This document shows positions 9,628-18,189 of a DNA stretch of 64,000 nucleotides, piece after piece. The translations under genes and the position numbers were made by a program. Location: the NCBI RefSeq assembly GCF_003935425.1, contig NZ_RHQN01000004.1, positions 248,001 to 312,000 on the forward strand, in the 5' to 3' direction. The DNA comes from Pseudomonas sp. v388 (GTDB lineage: Bacteria; Pseudomonadota; Gammaproteobacteria; Pseudomonadales; Pseudomonadaceae). The notes beneath the pieces were generated by a model. It was not told the origin of the DNA and searched no databases. It worked only from the letters and a program-made list of their open reading frames with translations. The first letter of the stretch is position 1. Each line of letters opens with the position of its first letter.

Positions 9628-9971
9628 GACGGGTCTACCTGAAACGGGAAAGTTACCGGTGCTCCGGCAAGGAGGAATGGCATGCGCGCACGCTACGAGA
9701 AAACGCACGCGCTGGCAAAGAAAACGGTGTTGCGGCGCACAATTGTCCGCAAACAGCGCGCATCTGACGGCAGAACCACTCGGCCGGCTGACCTGACAGC
9801 CCGTCTCCAGAGGCATGAAGGCAGCCCGCGACGACCTAAACTCAAACCACGACTCGCCCGCCTGGCCGCCCGGCTGCCGGACGTGGCAGCCGTTGCCATG
9901 CAACCGACCACTGCCGAGCACCTCGTTTGTCCGAACCGCCCTCGACGGTGGCCTTCAGAGGAGGACAAGCA
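9628..9971. promoter_or_regulatory. Divergent intergenic region, no gene seen
   Basis: This 344-base stretch separates the starts of the hybrid kinase gene (minus) and the methyltransferase gene (plus), so it should hold both promoters. Open frames cross it, but they have no recognisable domain or codon pattern. No REP pair, clear palindrome or terminator was found. Confidence 0.4.
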
Positions 9972-11018
9972 ATGAACGAGGCAAAACTCAACGAGTTCAT
10001 GGGCAAGCTGGTCAACGACATGGGCGGCGCAGCGATGCTCGCCAACATGATCCTGGGCGATGAGCTGGGCCTGTACCGCGCCATGGCCGACGGCCAGCCG
10101 ATCAGCCCGGAGACTTTGGCCGAACGAACCGGCTGCAATGCACGCCTGCTGCGCGAATGGCTCAGCGCCCAAGCGGCATCCGGCTACATGGAGCACCGCG
10201 ACGGCAGTTTTCGCCTGCCGGAAGAACAGGCGCTGGCCCTGGCCATCGAAGACTCGCCGGTGTACGTCGCCGGCGGCGCGGCGGTGGTCTCGGCGCTGTA
10301 CCACGACAAAGACAAGCTGGTCGCCGCCATGCGCGGCGACGGCGCGCTGCCGTGGGGTGACCATCATCCGTGCATGTTCGCCGGAACCGAGCGCTTCTTC
10401 CGTCCTGGCTATCGCGCGCACCTGGTCGCCGAATGGCTACCCGCGCTGGAAGGCGTGGTGGACAAGCTCAAGGACGGAGCGAAGGTGGCGGATATCGGCT
10501 GTGGCCACGGCGCGTCGACCATTCTGATGGCCCAGGCGTTTCCGGCGTCGCAGTTCATCGGCTTCGATTACCACGCACCGTCGGTGCAAACCGCCACCGA
10601 GCGGGCCAAGGCGGCGGGCACCGAGGCCAACGTGCGCTTCGTCAAAGGCAGCGCCAAGGATTATCCGGGCAACGACTACGACCTGGTGTGCTACTTCGAC
10701 TGTCTGCACGACATGGGCGACCCGGTGGGCGCGGCGCGTCATGCCCTGCAATCGCTCAAGCCCGACGGTTCGGTGCTGCTGGTCGAGCCTTACGCCAATG
10801 ACCGGCTCGACGACAACCTCACGCCGGTGGGCCGGCTGTTCTACGCGGCCTCGACCTTCATTTGCACGCCCAACTCGCTGTCCCAGGAAGTTGGCCTGGG
10901 GCTGGGTGCGCAAGCCGGAGAAGCCCGGTTGCGCGATGTGTTCACCAAGGCCGGTTTCTCGCGTTTTCGCCGTGCTGCGCAGACGCCCTTCAACCTGATC
11001 CTGGAAGCGCGCAGGTAA
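9972..11018 (+). CDS. Class I SAM-dependent methyltransferase with N-terminal winged helix
   Basis: This is a 348-residue protein. The start at 9972 is fixed by a very good ribosome-binding site (AGAGGAGGACAAGCA before ATG). Residues about 30-90 form a winged-helix dimerisation domain like that of O-methyltransferases and Rv2258c-type proteins (LAERTGCNARLLREWLSAQ). The Rossmann-type methyltransferase core begins at about 175: VADIGCGHGAST is motif I, FIGFDYHAPSV holds the acidic residue contacting the ribose, and YDLVCYFDCLHDMGDP is the post-II/III region. The substrate is unknown. It is divergent from the PAS hybrid kinase and alone on its strand. Confidence 0.85.
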   Translation: MNEAKLNEFMGKLVNDMGGAAMLANMILGDELGLYRAMADGQPISPETLAERTGCNARLLREWLSAQAASGYMEHRDGSFRLPEEQALALAIEDSPVYVAGGAAVVSALYHDKDKLVAAMRGDGALPWGDHHPCMFAGTERFFRPGYRAHLVAEWLPALEGVVDKLKDGAKVADIGCGHGASTILMAQAFPASQFIGFDYHAPSVQTATERAKAAGTEANVRFVKGSAKDYPGNDYDLVCYFDCLHDMGDPVGAARHALQSLKPDGSVLLVEPYANDRLDDNLTPVGRLFYAASTFICTPNSLSQEVGLGLGAQAGEARLRDVFTKAGFSRFRRAAQTPFNLILEARR

Positions 11019-11059
11019 TACGATGGGGTGGCTCCTACAGGTCCGACTACGCCGCATTT

Positions 11060-11152
11060 TTGTAGGCGCCAGCTTGCTGGCGAAGACGTTTGTTCAGGCG
11101 TTACCGATGCTGCGCCTGCACCCGCCCTTTCGCCAGCAACCTGGCTCCCACG
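11060..11152. repeat. REP/BIME-type inverted pair
   Basis: TGTAGGCGCCAGCTTGCTGGCGA (from 11061) and the inverted arm CGCCAGCAACCTGGCTCCCA (11131-11150) flank a 45-base spacer. It lies between the methyltransferase gene and the convergent DUF6434 gene. Confidence 0.7.
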
Positions 11153-11202
11153 GTGTTCCAAGCACGGCGCAGTGGTGCGAATCGCGGCATCGACCTGGCT
11201 CA

Positions 11203-11409
11203 TCAGCGATGCCGGTTCAGCCACTGATCCACCACGTCGCCCATGCTCTTGGCGCGGCCATCGTTGATCCACGCCATGAACGCTCGGTCGAATTTGAAAC
11301 CCGGGCCACATTGGTCGGTCAGGAAACGGCGTACATTCTGGGTGTTCTTGTAAGCGCCGTTGACTGGAGTATCACGATCGATGGGGTCGTTGTGCCAATT
11401 GAACGTCAT
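11203..11409 (-). CDS. Small DUF6434-type protein
   Basis: This 68-residue, cytoplasmic-looking protein has the pattern seen in DUF6434 proteins: MTFNWHNDPIDRDTPV at the start, TQNVRRFLTDQCGPGFKFDR in the middle and a C-terminal tryptophan helix (DVVDQWLN). GGGAA lies about eight bases before the ATG. There is no signal peptide or membrane segment. The function is not known; in other proteins a similar domain is found alone or with SAP-like DNA-binding segments. Its codon use resembles neighbouring genes and it is isolated between two REP clusters. Confidence 0.75.
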   Translation of the reverse strand: MTFNWHNDPIDRDTPVNGAYKNTQNVRRFLTDQCGPGFKFDRAFMAWINDGRAKSMGDVVDQWLNRHR

Positions 11410-11460
11410 GCGGTAATTCCCTTGTGAGCATCATCGTGGGAGCCAGGTAAGCCGCGATTT

Positions 11461-11548
11461 TGTAGGAGGCAGCTCGCTGGCGACTGCGGTGCGCCAGTCA
11501 CCGTTGCAGGGGCAAACAGGTAGCAGTCGCGAGCACGCTCCCTCCCAC
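11461..11548. repeat. REP/BIME-type inverted pair
   Basis: TGTAGGAGGCAGCTCGCTGGCGACTGC and the inverted arm GCAGTCGCGAGCACGCTCCCTCCCAC bracket a short spacer. A lone half element (GTGGGAGCC) lies at 11436. The cluster separates the DUF6434 gene from the DUF979 gene. Confidence 0.7.
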
Positions 11549-11596
11549 CGGTACCCGCACGTCGCGATTGCGTGGGAGGCCGACCGCTGCCTGGCG

Positions 11597-12547
11597 TTAC
11601 ATCAGCAGGTACAACAGCACAATATTGGCCACCAGCAGGGCCAGTGCGGTGGGGATCTGCGCCTTGATCACCGCGTATTTGTCCGGCAATTCGAGCAACG
11701 CCGCCGGGACAATGTTGTAGTTGGCCGCCATGGGCGTCATCAGTGTGCCGCAGTAGCCGGAGAACATGCCGATGGCGGCCATCACCGCCGGATTGGCGTC
11801 GTAGATGCCGACCAGCACCGGCACCCCGATGCCGCCGGTCATGACCGGGAACGCCGCAAAGCCGTTGCCCATCACGATGGTGAACAACGCCATGCCCAGC
11901 ACGTAGACCATCACCGCGACCAGACGGAAGTCCATGTTGATATAGGCCGTCGCCAGATGCGCCACGGCCTTGCCGACACCCGCGTCGTTGAACATCAGAC
12001 CGAGCATGGCCAGCATCTGCGGCAGCACCAGCGCCCAGCCCAGGGCTTCGGTCAGCCGCCGCGACTCACGCATTGCCTGCACCGGCGTATCCCGGGTCAG
12101 CCAGCACGCCAGGCCCAAGGCAATCAGGCAACCCAGACCCAGCGACACGAACGTGCTGTTGGCCGGGTCCAGCAACGATACGCCGCCGAACTTGATGTCC
12201 TTGAGAAACATGGCGCCGAACACCGTGACCAGCGGGATAGCCAGCGCCGGAATGAACAGCTTGTTGCCCAGCCGACCGGCGCTGGCACGGCGCGCCTTGT
12301 CCGGCATGTCTTGATGCTTGCCGAACCCGACCCCACCAAAGCCGGCAATGACTGCCATCACCAGCACACCGACGCCGACCAGCGCCGGCGGCAGGCGCTC
12401 GCCCACCAGGAATGCCACGGCGAACAGCCCCCAGAACAGGCCGGTCGTCCAGCGCTTCGGGTTGCTCTTGTCGGTCAGGGTCATGAATGCGGTGATCGCC
12501 AGGATCACCCCCGCCAGCCAGTACAGGTATTGAATCGAAATGATCAT
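11597..12547 (-). CDS. DUF979 membrane protein (predicted permease subunit)
   Basis: This 316-residue, strongly hydrophobic protein has about nine to ten membrane helices. The opening IQYLYWLAGVILAITAFMTLTDKSNPKRW and the later GNGFAAFPVMTGGIGVPVL segment are characteristic of DUF979. The family nearly always occurs next to DUF969, as it does here, and the pair overlaps by four bases (ATGA), so they probably form one complex. In several bacteria these two genes neighbour pyrrolidone-carboxylate peptidase or 5-oxoprolinase genes, which has led to a proposed role in transport of pyroglutamate or related compounds. That link is not present in this window, so the substrate is open. Confidence 0.85.
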   Translation of the reverse strand: MIISIQYLYWLAGVILAITAFMTLTDKSNPKRWTTGLFWGLFAVAFLVGERLPPALVGVGVLVMAVIAGFGGVGFGKHQDMPDKARRASAGRLGNKLFIPALAIPLVTVFGAMFLKDIKFGGVSLLDPANSTFVSLGLGCLIALGLACWLTRDTPVQAMRESRRLTEALGWALVLPQMLAMLGLMFNDAGVGKAVAHLATAYINMDFRLVAVMVYVLGMALFTIVMGNGFAAFPVMTGGIGVPVLVGIYDANPAVMAAIGMFSGYCGTLMTPMAANYNIVPAALLELPDKYAVIKAQIPTALALLVANIVLLYLLM

Positions 12548-13287
12548 TGCGCACGCTCCTGAGCGGCGGACGGCGTTACCGCAGGCGCCTGGCCTTGCAG
12601 CTCTCGCACCAGCTGGCGATCAAAGCGATGCAGCCGCCAGGAATGAATGATGAACGCGCAGATCGCTGTCGGAATCCCCCACAGCGCGATGTGAATCGGC
12701 TCTACATCCAGCCCCGACCCCAGCAGGAACGTGTGCATCAAGGCAATGGCACCGAAGGCCACGAAGATGTCTTCACCAAAAAACAGCCCGACGTTATCGG
12801 TGGCGGCACACAAGGCCAGCAGCCGAGTGCGGATCGGTTCAGGCAACTTGCCGAAGCGGGCTTCGGCGGCGCCTTCGGCCATGGGCGCCAGCAGTGGACG
12901 CACCATCTGCGGATGGCCACCCAGACTGGTCAGACCCAGCGCTGCGGTGGACTCCCGCACAAACAGATAAGCGATCAACAGCCGGCCGACCGTGGCGCCG
13001 GTGAACCTGGCGATCCAGTTCTGCGCATGCAGGCGCAGGCCGTGGCGTTCCAACAGGCCGATCACCGCCAGCGGCAGCAGGATGATCAACGGCAAGGTGC
13101 GGGTCTTGATGAAACCGGTGCCGATCACGGCCAGCAGTTTGTCCAGCGGCATGCTGGCGGCAAAGCCGGTCGCGACGGCCGCAAGCGCGACCACCAGCAT
13201 CGGATTGAAACGCAGTACAAAGCCGATGATGATCACCAGCACGCCCAGCAGAGGCCAGAGGTTGATTGCAGTTTGCATAGAGGACAT
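12544..13287 (-). CDS. DUF969 membrane protein (predicted permease subunit)
   Basis: The protein is about 247 residues from the ATG at 13287; ATGs at 13278 and 13326 are alternatives. It has six or so membrane helices (INLWPLLGVLVIIIGFVLRFN, LPLIILLPLAVIGLLERHG, and others). The conserved central block GLTSLGGHPQMVRPLLAPMAEGAAE is typical of DUF969. It lies upstream of, and overlaps, the DUF979 gene on the same strand. The porin gene ends 80 bases further upstream, so oprD-DUF969-DUF979 may be one transcript. The pair resembles a two-part secondary transporter. Confidence 0.85.
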   Translation of the reverse strand: MSSMQTAINLWPLLGVLVIIIGFVLRFNPMLVVALAAVATGFAASMPLDKLLAVIGTGFIKTRTLPLIILLPLAVIGLLERHGLRLHAQNWIARFTGATVGRLLIAYLFVRESTAALGLTSLGGHPQMVRPLLAPMAEGAAEARFGKLPEPIRTRLLALCAATDNVGLFFGEDIFVAFGAIALMHTFLLGSGLDVEPIHIALWGIPTAICAFIIHSWRLHRFDRQLVRELQGQAPAVTPSAAQERAQ

Positions 13288-13368
13288 CTCGTTTGCCTGA
13301 ATCGATGAAAAGAGTGAGCTGTACATTTCGCTGCGCGGAGCAACGCACGAATCGCGCCAGACTCCACG

Positions 13369-14604
13369 CTACCAGAGCGGCAGGGTATAGCTGACGATCA
13401 AGCGGTTTTCGTCCAGATCATTACCGAAGTTGGAACGCACCGTCGCGTTGCGCCACTTCACCCCAAGATTCTTGAGCGCGCCGCTTTGCAACACGTAGCC
13501 TACGTCGGTGTTGCGCTCCCACTCCTTGCCCTCGCCGCCCGCCGCACGCTGCACATTGTCGCCGGACACGTAACGAGTCATGAAGGTCAGGCCGGGCATG
13601 CCCAGCGCGGTGAAGTCGTAGTCGTAGCGCACCTGCCAGGAGCGTTCATCGGTGTTGGCGAAATCACCGATCTGGATGAAGTTGACCAGGTACGGATCGC
13701 TGCCCGCGATGTAGGGGAACGGATCGTCACCGCTCATGCGCTGATAGCCGGCGCCAAACGCGTGGGCGTTGAGCCGGTAAGTGAACATCGAGCCGAACGC
13801 CCTGTTGTCCAGCGCGCGAAACGCGCCATCTTCGCGACTGCTGGAGTAGCGCACATCACTCTTGAAACTTTGCCCCGCGCTCAACGGCAAGACGTGCACC
13901 AGAGCGCCGTAAGCCTGGCGGTAGACGTTTTCCAGTTGCGCGTAATGGGCGCTGAGGGCCAACTGCGGGGTGATCTGATAGTCGCCGCCGCCGAAGTTGA
14001 ACTCATTACTGGTGCCACCGATGCGGTTGCCGCTCAGCTCGGTGAAATCGCTGGAGCTGTTGGCCTTGATACGGTCGATGTGGCCTGCGGTGAACTTGAC
14101 GTCGGTCAGCTCCTGGGAAGTCAGCAGTGCGCCGCGAAAGGTCTGGGGCAACAGCCGCGTGTCGTTGGCGGACACCATCGGGCTGCGAAACAACAGGCTG
14201 CCGACCTTCAGCTCACTCTTGGAAATCCGCGCCTTGGCGGTCAGGCCCAGCTTGGCGTAGTTGTCCTGGGAGCCGCCGGAAGACAGGTCCGCCGGCAACA
14301 ACCCGGTGCCTGCAGTGCCCGATCCGGAATCGAGCTTGACCCCGACCATGCCCAACGCGTCCACGCCCAAACCCAGCGTGCCGGCGGTGTAACCCGATTG
14401 CAGACGCAACAGGAAACCTTGCGCCCATTCCTCGGCCTTGTCTCGGGCGTCGGTCTGGCGGAAATCGCGATTGAAGTAGAAATTGCGGGCTTCCAGTTCA
14501 GCCTTGCTGTCGGCGATGAAATCCGCCTGCGCAGCCAGACCGTACCCCAACGTGGTGCCACCCACCACAAGAGCCCAGACTCGGGATGTTGAATTATTGC
14601 TCAT
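13369..14604 (-). CDS. OprD-family outer-membrane porin
   Basis: The protein is 411 residues from the ATG at 14604, with GGGGAA upstream. The signal peptide is cleaved after AAQA. The mature start DFIADSKAELEARNFYFNRDFR and the following GFLLRLQSGYTAGTLGLGVDALG are hallmarks of OprD/Opd porins, which are 18-strand barrels for small acids, amino acids or dipeptides. The C-terminus LIVSYTLPLW ends in an aromatic residue, as in other outer-membrane barrels. It is placed before DUF969-DUF979 on the same strand and divergent from a LysR gene. That suggests it is the outer-membrane entry step for whatever the inner-membrane pair moves. Confidence 0.9.
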   Translation of the reverse strand: MSNNSTSRVWALVVGGTTLGYGLAAQADFIADSKAELEARNFYFNRDFRQTDARDKAEEWAQGFLLRLQSGYTAGTLGLGVDALGMVGVKLDSGSGTAGTGLLPADLSSGGSQDNYAKLGLTAKARISKSELKVGSLLFRSPMVSANDTRLLPQTFRGALLTSQELTDVKFTAGHIDRIKANSSSDFTELSGNRIGGTSNEFNFGGGDYQITPQLALSAHYAQLENVYRQAYGALVHVLPLSAGQSFKSDVRYSSSREDGAFRALDNRAFGSMFTYRLNAHAFGAGYQRMSGDDPFPYIAGSDPYLVNFIQIGDFANTDERSWQVRYDYDFTALGMPGLTFMTRYVSGDNVQRAAGGEGKEWERNTDVGYVLQSGALKNLGVKWRNATVRSNFGNDLDENRLIVSYTLPLW

Positions 14605-14939
14605 TGAAAGAATTCCCCATGAGCGCACAGCGGTATCGACCGGCTGTTGGCAGAGCGCATTGTTATTGGTATGGCGCGGTCCGAACCCCGACACCTCGAA
14701 GGTTTTCGTGCCACGCTGCACTCCAAACGCCAGCATCGACACGGACCTTTCTCGTTCGCAGGCAATGTTTCGGCAGCCGGCTGGCGGCGTCCAACGGGAA
14801 AAAACCGCTATGCCCCATAAGAATTTCTGTACCGCGGCTGGCATACAAACTGCAATTTCATCCAGGCTGTCGTGGCTGCGCAATCCTGATGGCCGAGGCA
14901 CGATGAGCGCGTTCATTCATGTGTTAAGGAACCAAAACG
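14605..14939. promoter_or_regulatory. Divergent oprD/lysR control region
   Basis: This 335-base gap holds the promoters of oprD (minus) and the LysR gene (plus). The short palindrome TATGCCCCATA (14809-14819) resembles a LysR half-site pair, but the spacing is shorter than the usual T-N11-A. I see no gene in the gap. LysR regulators commonly bind the divergent region they share with their targets. Confidence 0.4.
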
Positions 14940-15851
14940 GTGAACCTCAAGTTTCTGGAAACCTTCGTCTGGGTCGCACGGCTGAAAAGCTTCCGGCTGA
15001 CCGCGGAAAAACTGTTCAGCACCCAGGCCTCCATCTCCAGCCGGATTGCTGCGCTGGAAGATGAAATGGGCGTGCGGCTGTTCGTTCGCGATTCCCGGGG
15101 TGTATCGCTGACCACCGAGGGTGCGCGGGTTCTGGAATACGCCGAGCACATCATGGACACCATGCAGGGCATGAAGGCAGCGATTCGTGATCCCAGCCAG
15201 GTTCGCGGCCGGATTCGCATCGGCGCGATGGATACGGTGATACACACCTGGCTCAGCCCGTTGGTAACACGTCTGATGAAGTGTTACCCGGCGCTTGAAA
15301 TCGAACTGACCGCCGACACCGCCGCCAATCTGTGCACGCAACTGGAGAAGGGTTACCAGGACATCATTTTCCAGACCGACATGCTGCGCTTCGACTCGGT
15401 GCGCAATACCGTTCTGACGCGCTACCCGATGCACTGGGTAGTGCCGACCGGCTCGGTCTACGACCGGCCTTACGCCTCGCTGGAGGAGTTGTCCGAAGAG
15501 CGTATCGTCACGTTCTCGCGCAACTCCCGGCCGCATCAGGACATTCTGAACATGATGCACTCGGCCAATCTGATCAACCCGCGCATCAACTGCGTGAACT
15601 CGGCGTCGGCCATCACCCGCCTGGTGCGTGACGGCTTCGGCATCGGGGCAATGCCGGCGGCCTTGGTTCGTGGCGAACTGGCTCAGGGTGTCTTGACGCT
15701 GGTGGAAGGTATTGAAGTGCCGCACATCATGGACATCGTCGCCAGCTGGCGCACCGGCGCGGGAATGGAACTGGTGGAAGACATCGTCGGTATGACCCGT
15801 GAGGTGGTGGCCGAGTTCGATGCGACTTTGCCCGAAGGAGCATGCGTGTAA
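14940..15851 (+). CDS. LysR-family transcriptional regulator
   Basis: This 303-residue protein starts with GTG at 14940, with AAGGA nine bases upstream. The N-terminal winged helix-turn-helix is clear: FLETFVWVARLKSFRLTAEKLFSTQASISSRIAALEDEMGVRLF (about residues 4-47). The two-lobed periplasmic-binding-like effector domain follows from about 90 (GRIRIGAMDTVIHTW). It is divergent from oprD and the DUF969/DUF979 genes and is the natural candidate to control them. The effector is unknown. Confidence 0.88.
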   Translation: MNLKFLETFVWVARLKSFRLTAEKLFSTQASISSRIAALEDEMGVRLFVRDSRGVSLTTEGARVLEYAEHIMDTMQGMKAAIRDPSQVRGRIRIGAMDTVIHTWLSPLVTRLMKCYPALEIELTADTAANLCTQLEKGYQDIIFQTDMLRFDSVRNTVLTRYPMHWVVPTGSVYDRPYASLEELSEERIVTFSRNSRPHQDILNMMHSANLINPRINCVNSASAITRLVRDGFGIGAMPAALVRGELAQGVLTLVEGIEVPHIMDIVASWRTGAGMELVEDIVGMTREVVAEFDATLPEGACV

Positions 15852-15953
15852 AGCGCCCGGCTCCCGCCCATTCGTCCGCATTCGCGGATGGATTATTTCC
15901 CGGCAGTTGACGCACACTGGCGTCCCCTCGAAAACGGAATGGAGCCGGCGAAC

Positions 15954-16787
15954 ATGACAACCGAAATTCTCAGATTGGCAGCCTTCAGCGATGGCGAGCA
16001 CGGCGGCAACCCGGCAGGCGTGTGGATCGGCGGCGCGCTGCCCGACCAAGACAGCATGCAGCGCATCGCTGCCGAGGTCGGTTACTCTGAAACCGCGTTC
16101 GCCGCGCCCATCGAAGGCGGCTGGCGGGTTCGCTATTTCTCGCCGCTGGCCGAAGTGCCCTTCTGCGGCCACGCCACCATTGCGCTGGGTGCGGCATTGG
16201 CCGGCCAGCAAGGCGACGGCCTGTTCAATCTGACCCTCAATAATGCGCAGATCACTGTCGAAGGCCACGCCCAGGGCGACCTGATCTCGGCCGCACTGCA
16301 ATCGCCACCGACCCACAGCGCGCCCGTCAGCCCGGCGGTGCTGGACGAGGCCTTGAACCTGTTCGGCCTGACCCGGGACGACCTCGACGAACGCATTCCG
16401 CCCGCCTCGATCAACGGCGGCGCCGGGCATCTGGTGCTGGCGCTCAAGCATCGCTCAACCCTCAAAGCCATGCATTACGACCAGCAAGTCGGGCGCGAAC
16501 TCATGGTGCGCGAAGGCTGGGCAACGATCCTGCTGGTCTTTGCCGAAACCGAGCAGTTCTTCCATACCCGCAACCCGTTTGCCTTCGGTGGCGTGTATGA
16601 AGACCCGGCTACCGGCGCGGCCACTGCGGCGTTCGCCGGTTACCTGCGTGACATCGGCTGGCCCCACGGCGGGATGATCGACATCCTGCAGGGCGAGGAC
16701 ATGGGCAGCCCGTCTCGCCTGCGCGCCGAAATTTCCGAGCAGCCCGGCAGTTCGATAAGGGTGTCGGGCATGGCGCGCAAGCTCTGA
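15954..16787 (+). CDS. PhzF-family isomerase-like protein
   Basis: This is a 277-residue protein. The ATG at 15954 has GGAG upstream; ATGs at 15939 and 15888 are alternatives. The diaminopimelate-epimerase-like fold of PhzF is recognised by FSDGEHGGNPAGVW at the start, SETAFAAP with the catalytic glutamate at about residue 45, VPFCGHATIALGAAL, and the second-half counterpart YEDPATGAATAAFAGYL. True PhzF isomerises an intermediate of phenazine synthesis, but no phenazine genes are nearby, so this is a stand-alone paralogue with unknown substrate. It is convergent with the MFS gene, six bases away. Confidence 0.88.
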   Translation: MTTEILRLAAFSDGEHGGNPAGVWIGGALPDQDSMQRIAAEVGYSETAFAAPIEGGWRVRYFSPLAEVPFCGHATIALGAALAGQQGDGLFNLTLNNAQITVEGHAQGDLISAALQSPPTHSAPVSPAVLDEALNLFGLTRDDLDERIPPASINGGAGHLVLALKHRSTLKAMHYDQQVGRELMVREGWATILLVFAETEQFFHTRNPFAFGGVYEDPATGAATAAFAGYLRDIGWPHGGMIDILQGEDMGSPSRLRAEISEQPGSSIRVSGMARKL

Positions 16788-16793
16788 GACACG

Positions 16794-17945
16794 TCAGGCG
16801 CGCAGTTTGCTGCCGCTGATCGCCACGCCCAACAGCATCACGGCGACGATCATGAACGCGACTTCCAGGCTGCTGATGTGGGCGACGAAGCCGATGGCAG
16901 CCGGGCCGACCAGAATCCCGGCGTAACCGACTGTGGTGATCGCCGGGATCGCCACGCTTTCAGGCATGGTCTTCTGCCGCCCCGCCGCGCTGTAGCAGAC
17001 CGGCACGATGTTCGAGCAACCGGCACCGACCAGCGCGTAACCCAGCAATGCCGCTTCCCAGGCGGGCACCAGCGTGGCGATGGCCAGACCGGCCGCAGCG
17101 CACAGGCCACCGAGAATGATCACGCGGGTCGAGCCGACCCGGTGCACGATGGCGTCCCCGAACAGTCGGCCCAGGGTCATGGTCACGGCAAACACCGCGT
17201 AACCCAGCCCGGCATAGGCCGTATCGACGCCGCGCAGTGAACTGAGGAACACCGCGCTCCAGTCCAGCATCGCGCCTTCGGCCAGAAAGACCGTGAAGCA
17301 CAGCAAGCCGATGAACAGCACCACGCCATAGGGAATGGCGAAAGCCGGTCCGTCCGAAGCACTGCCATAGGGCAACAGGCCCGGCGTGGCCTTGGCGAGG
17401 GCCAACAGCGTCAGGACCACCACCACGCACATCGCCACCCACGGCGACATGCCCAGCGCCAACAGACCGCTTACCCCGGCCGCGCCGACGATCCCGCCGA
17501 GGCTGAACAAGCCGTGAAAGCCGGACATCATGGTCTTGCCGCTGGCCTTTTCGACGATCACCGCCTGGACGTTGGCGGTGCAATCCACACCGCCCATCCC
17601 CGCGCCGAAGATGAACAGCGTCGCGACCAGCAGCGGCAGGCTGGACACCGTCGCCAGCAACGGCAGGCACAGGCAGATCAGTACCGTAGAGGCGACCAGC
17701 AAACGCCGGCAGCCGTATTTCGCCGCCAAGGCGCCGGCCATGGGCATCGAAATGATCGAGCCTACACCCAGGCACAACAGCAACATCCCCAGCGTGCCGT
17801 CATCCAGCCCGACCCGCGCCTTGGCGTAAGGCACCATCGGCGCCCAGGAAGCGATGCTGAAACCGGCGATGAAGAACGCGATGCGGGTGGAATTCTGCTC
17901 CTGCACGGCGCGGGTGTCCTGGGCCGTGGTGTTGAAACTGGTCAT
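16794..17945 (-). CDS. MFS transporter
   Basis: The 383-residue protein has 12 predicted membrane helices. An ideal AAGGAGGATGA precedes the ATG at 17945. The loop-2 region reads GALAAKYGCRRLLV, a variant of the G-x-x-x-D-R-x-G-R-R/K motif, and the second half has a related copy GRLFGDAIVHRVGSTRV. SIASWAPMVPYAKARVGLDDGTLGMLLL near the start resembles the small YbjJ/FucP-like MFS members. The substrate is unknown. It runs towards the PhzF gene with only six bases between stop codons. Confidence 0.85.
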   Translation of the reverse strand: MTSFNTTAQDTRAVQEQNSTRIAFFIAGFSIASWAPMVPYAKARVGLDDGTLGMLLLCLGVGSIISMPMAGALAAKYGCRRLLVASTVLICLCLPLLATVSSLPLLVATLFIFGAGMGGVDCTANVQAVIVEKASGKTMMSGFHGLFSLGGIVGAAGVSGLLALGMSPWVAMCVVVVLTLLALAKATPGLLPYGSASDGPAFAIPYGVVLFIGLLCFTVFLAEGAMLDWSAVFLSSLRGVDTAYAGLGYAVFAVTMTLGRLFGDAIVHRVGSTRVIILGGLCAAAGLAIATLVPAWEAALLGYALVGAGCSNIVPVCYSAAGRQKTMPESVAIPAITTVGYAGILVGPAAIGFVAHISSLEVAFMIVAVMLLGVAISGSKLRA

Positions 17946-18189
17946 TCATCCTCCTTGTATGGGACCGACAGATCGTGCCGGCCAGCTCGACAGCCTAGCA
18001 AAGCCTGGCGGTGATCCAAATGGTCGGTGTGCAGAAACGGGGCATGGCTCGATGCTCAGATGATCCGCAGTATTCCTGCTGGATACTCTTCAAAAAGCAC
18101 CGGATATTTCTCGCAAAGCGCTCTAGAATACGCGCCACGCGCCCCAATACGGTGCAACCATTTACCGGACTACCCATAAAGAGGCCGCT
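17946..18189. promoter_or_regulatory. Divergent promoter region of the MFS and rarD genes
   Basis: The 244-base region contains the upstream sequences of both divergent genes. No gene, repeat or firm palindrome was found in it. Confidence 0.35.

Noticed and set aside
14913-16451. 512-codon minus-strand open frame over the LysR and PhzF genes
   Set aside because: Spans two well-identified genes and their gap on the other strand; no domain content.
15954-16787. Phenazine biosynthesis cluster suggested by the PhzF-like gene
   Set aside because: No other phz gene is nearby; PhzF homologues are widespread stand-alone enzymes.
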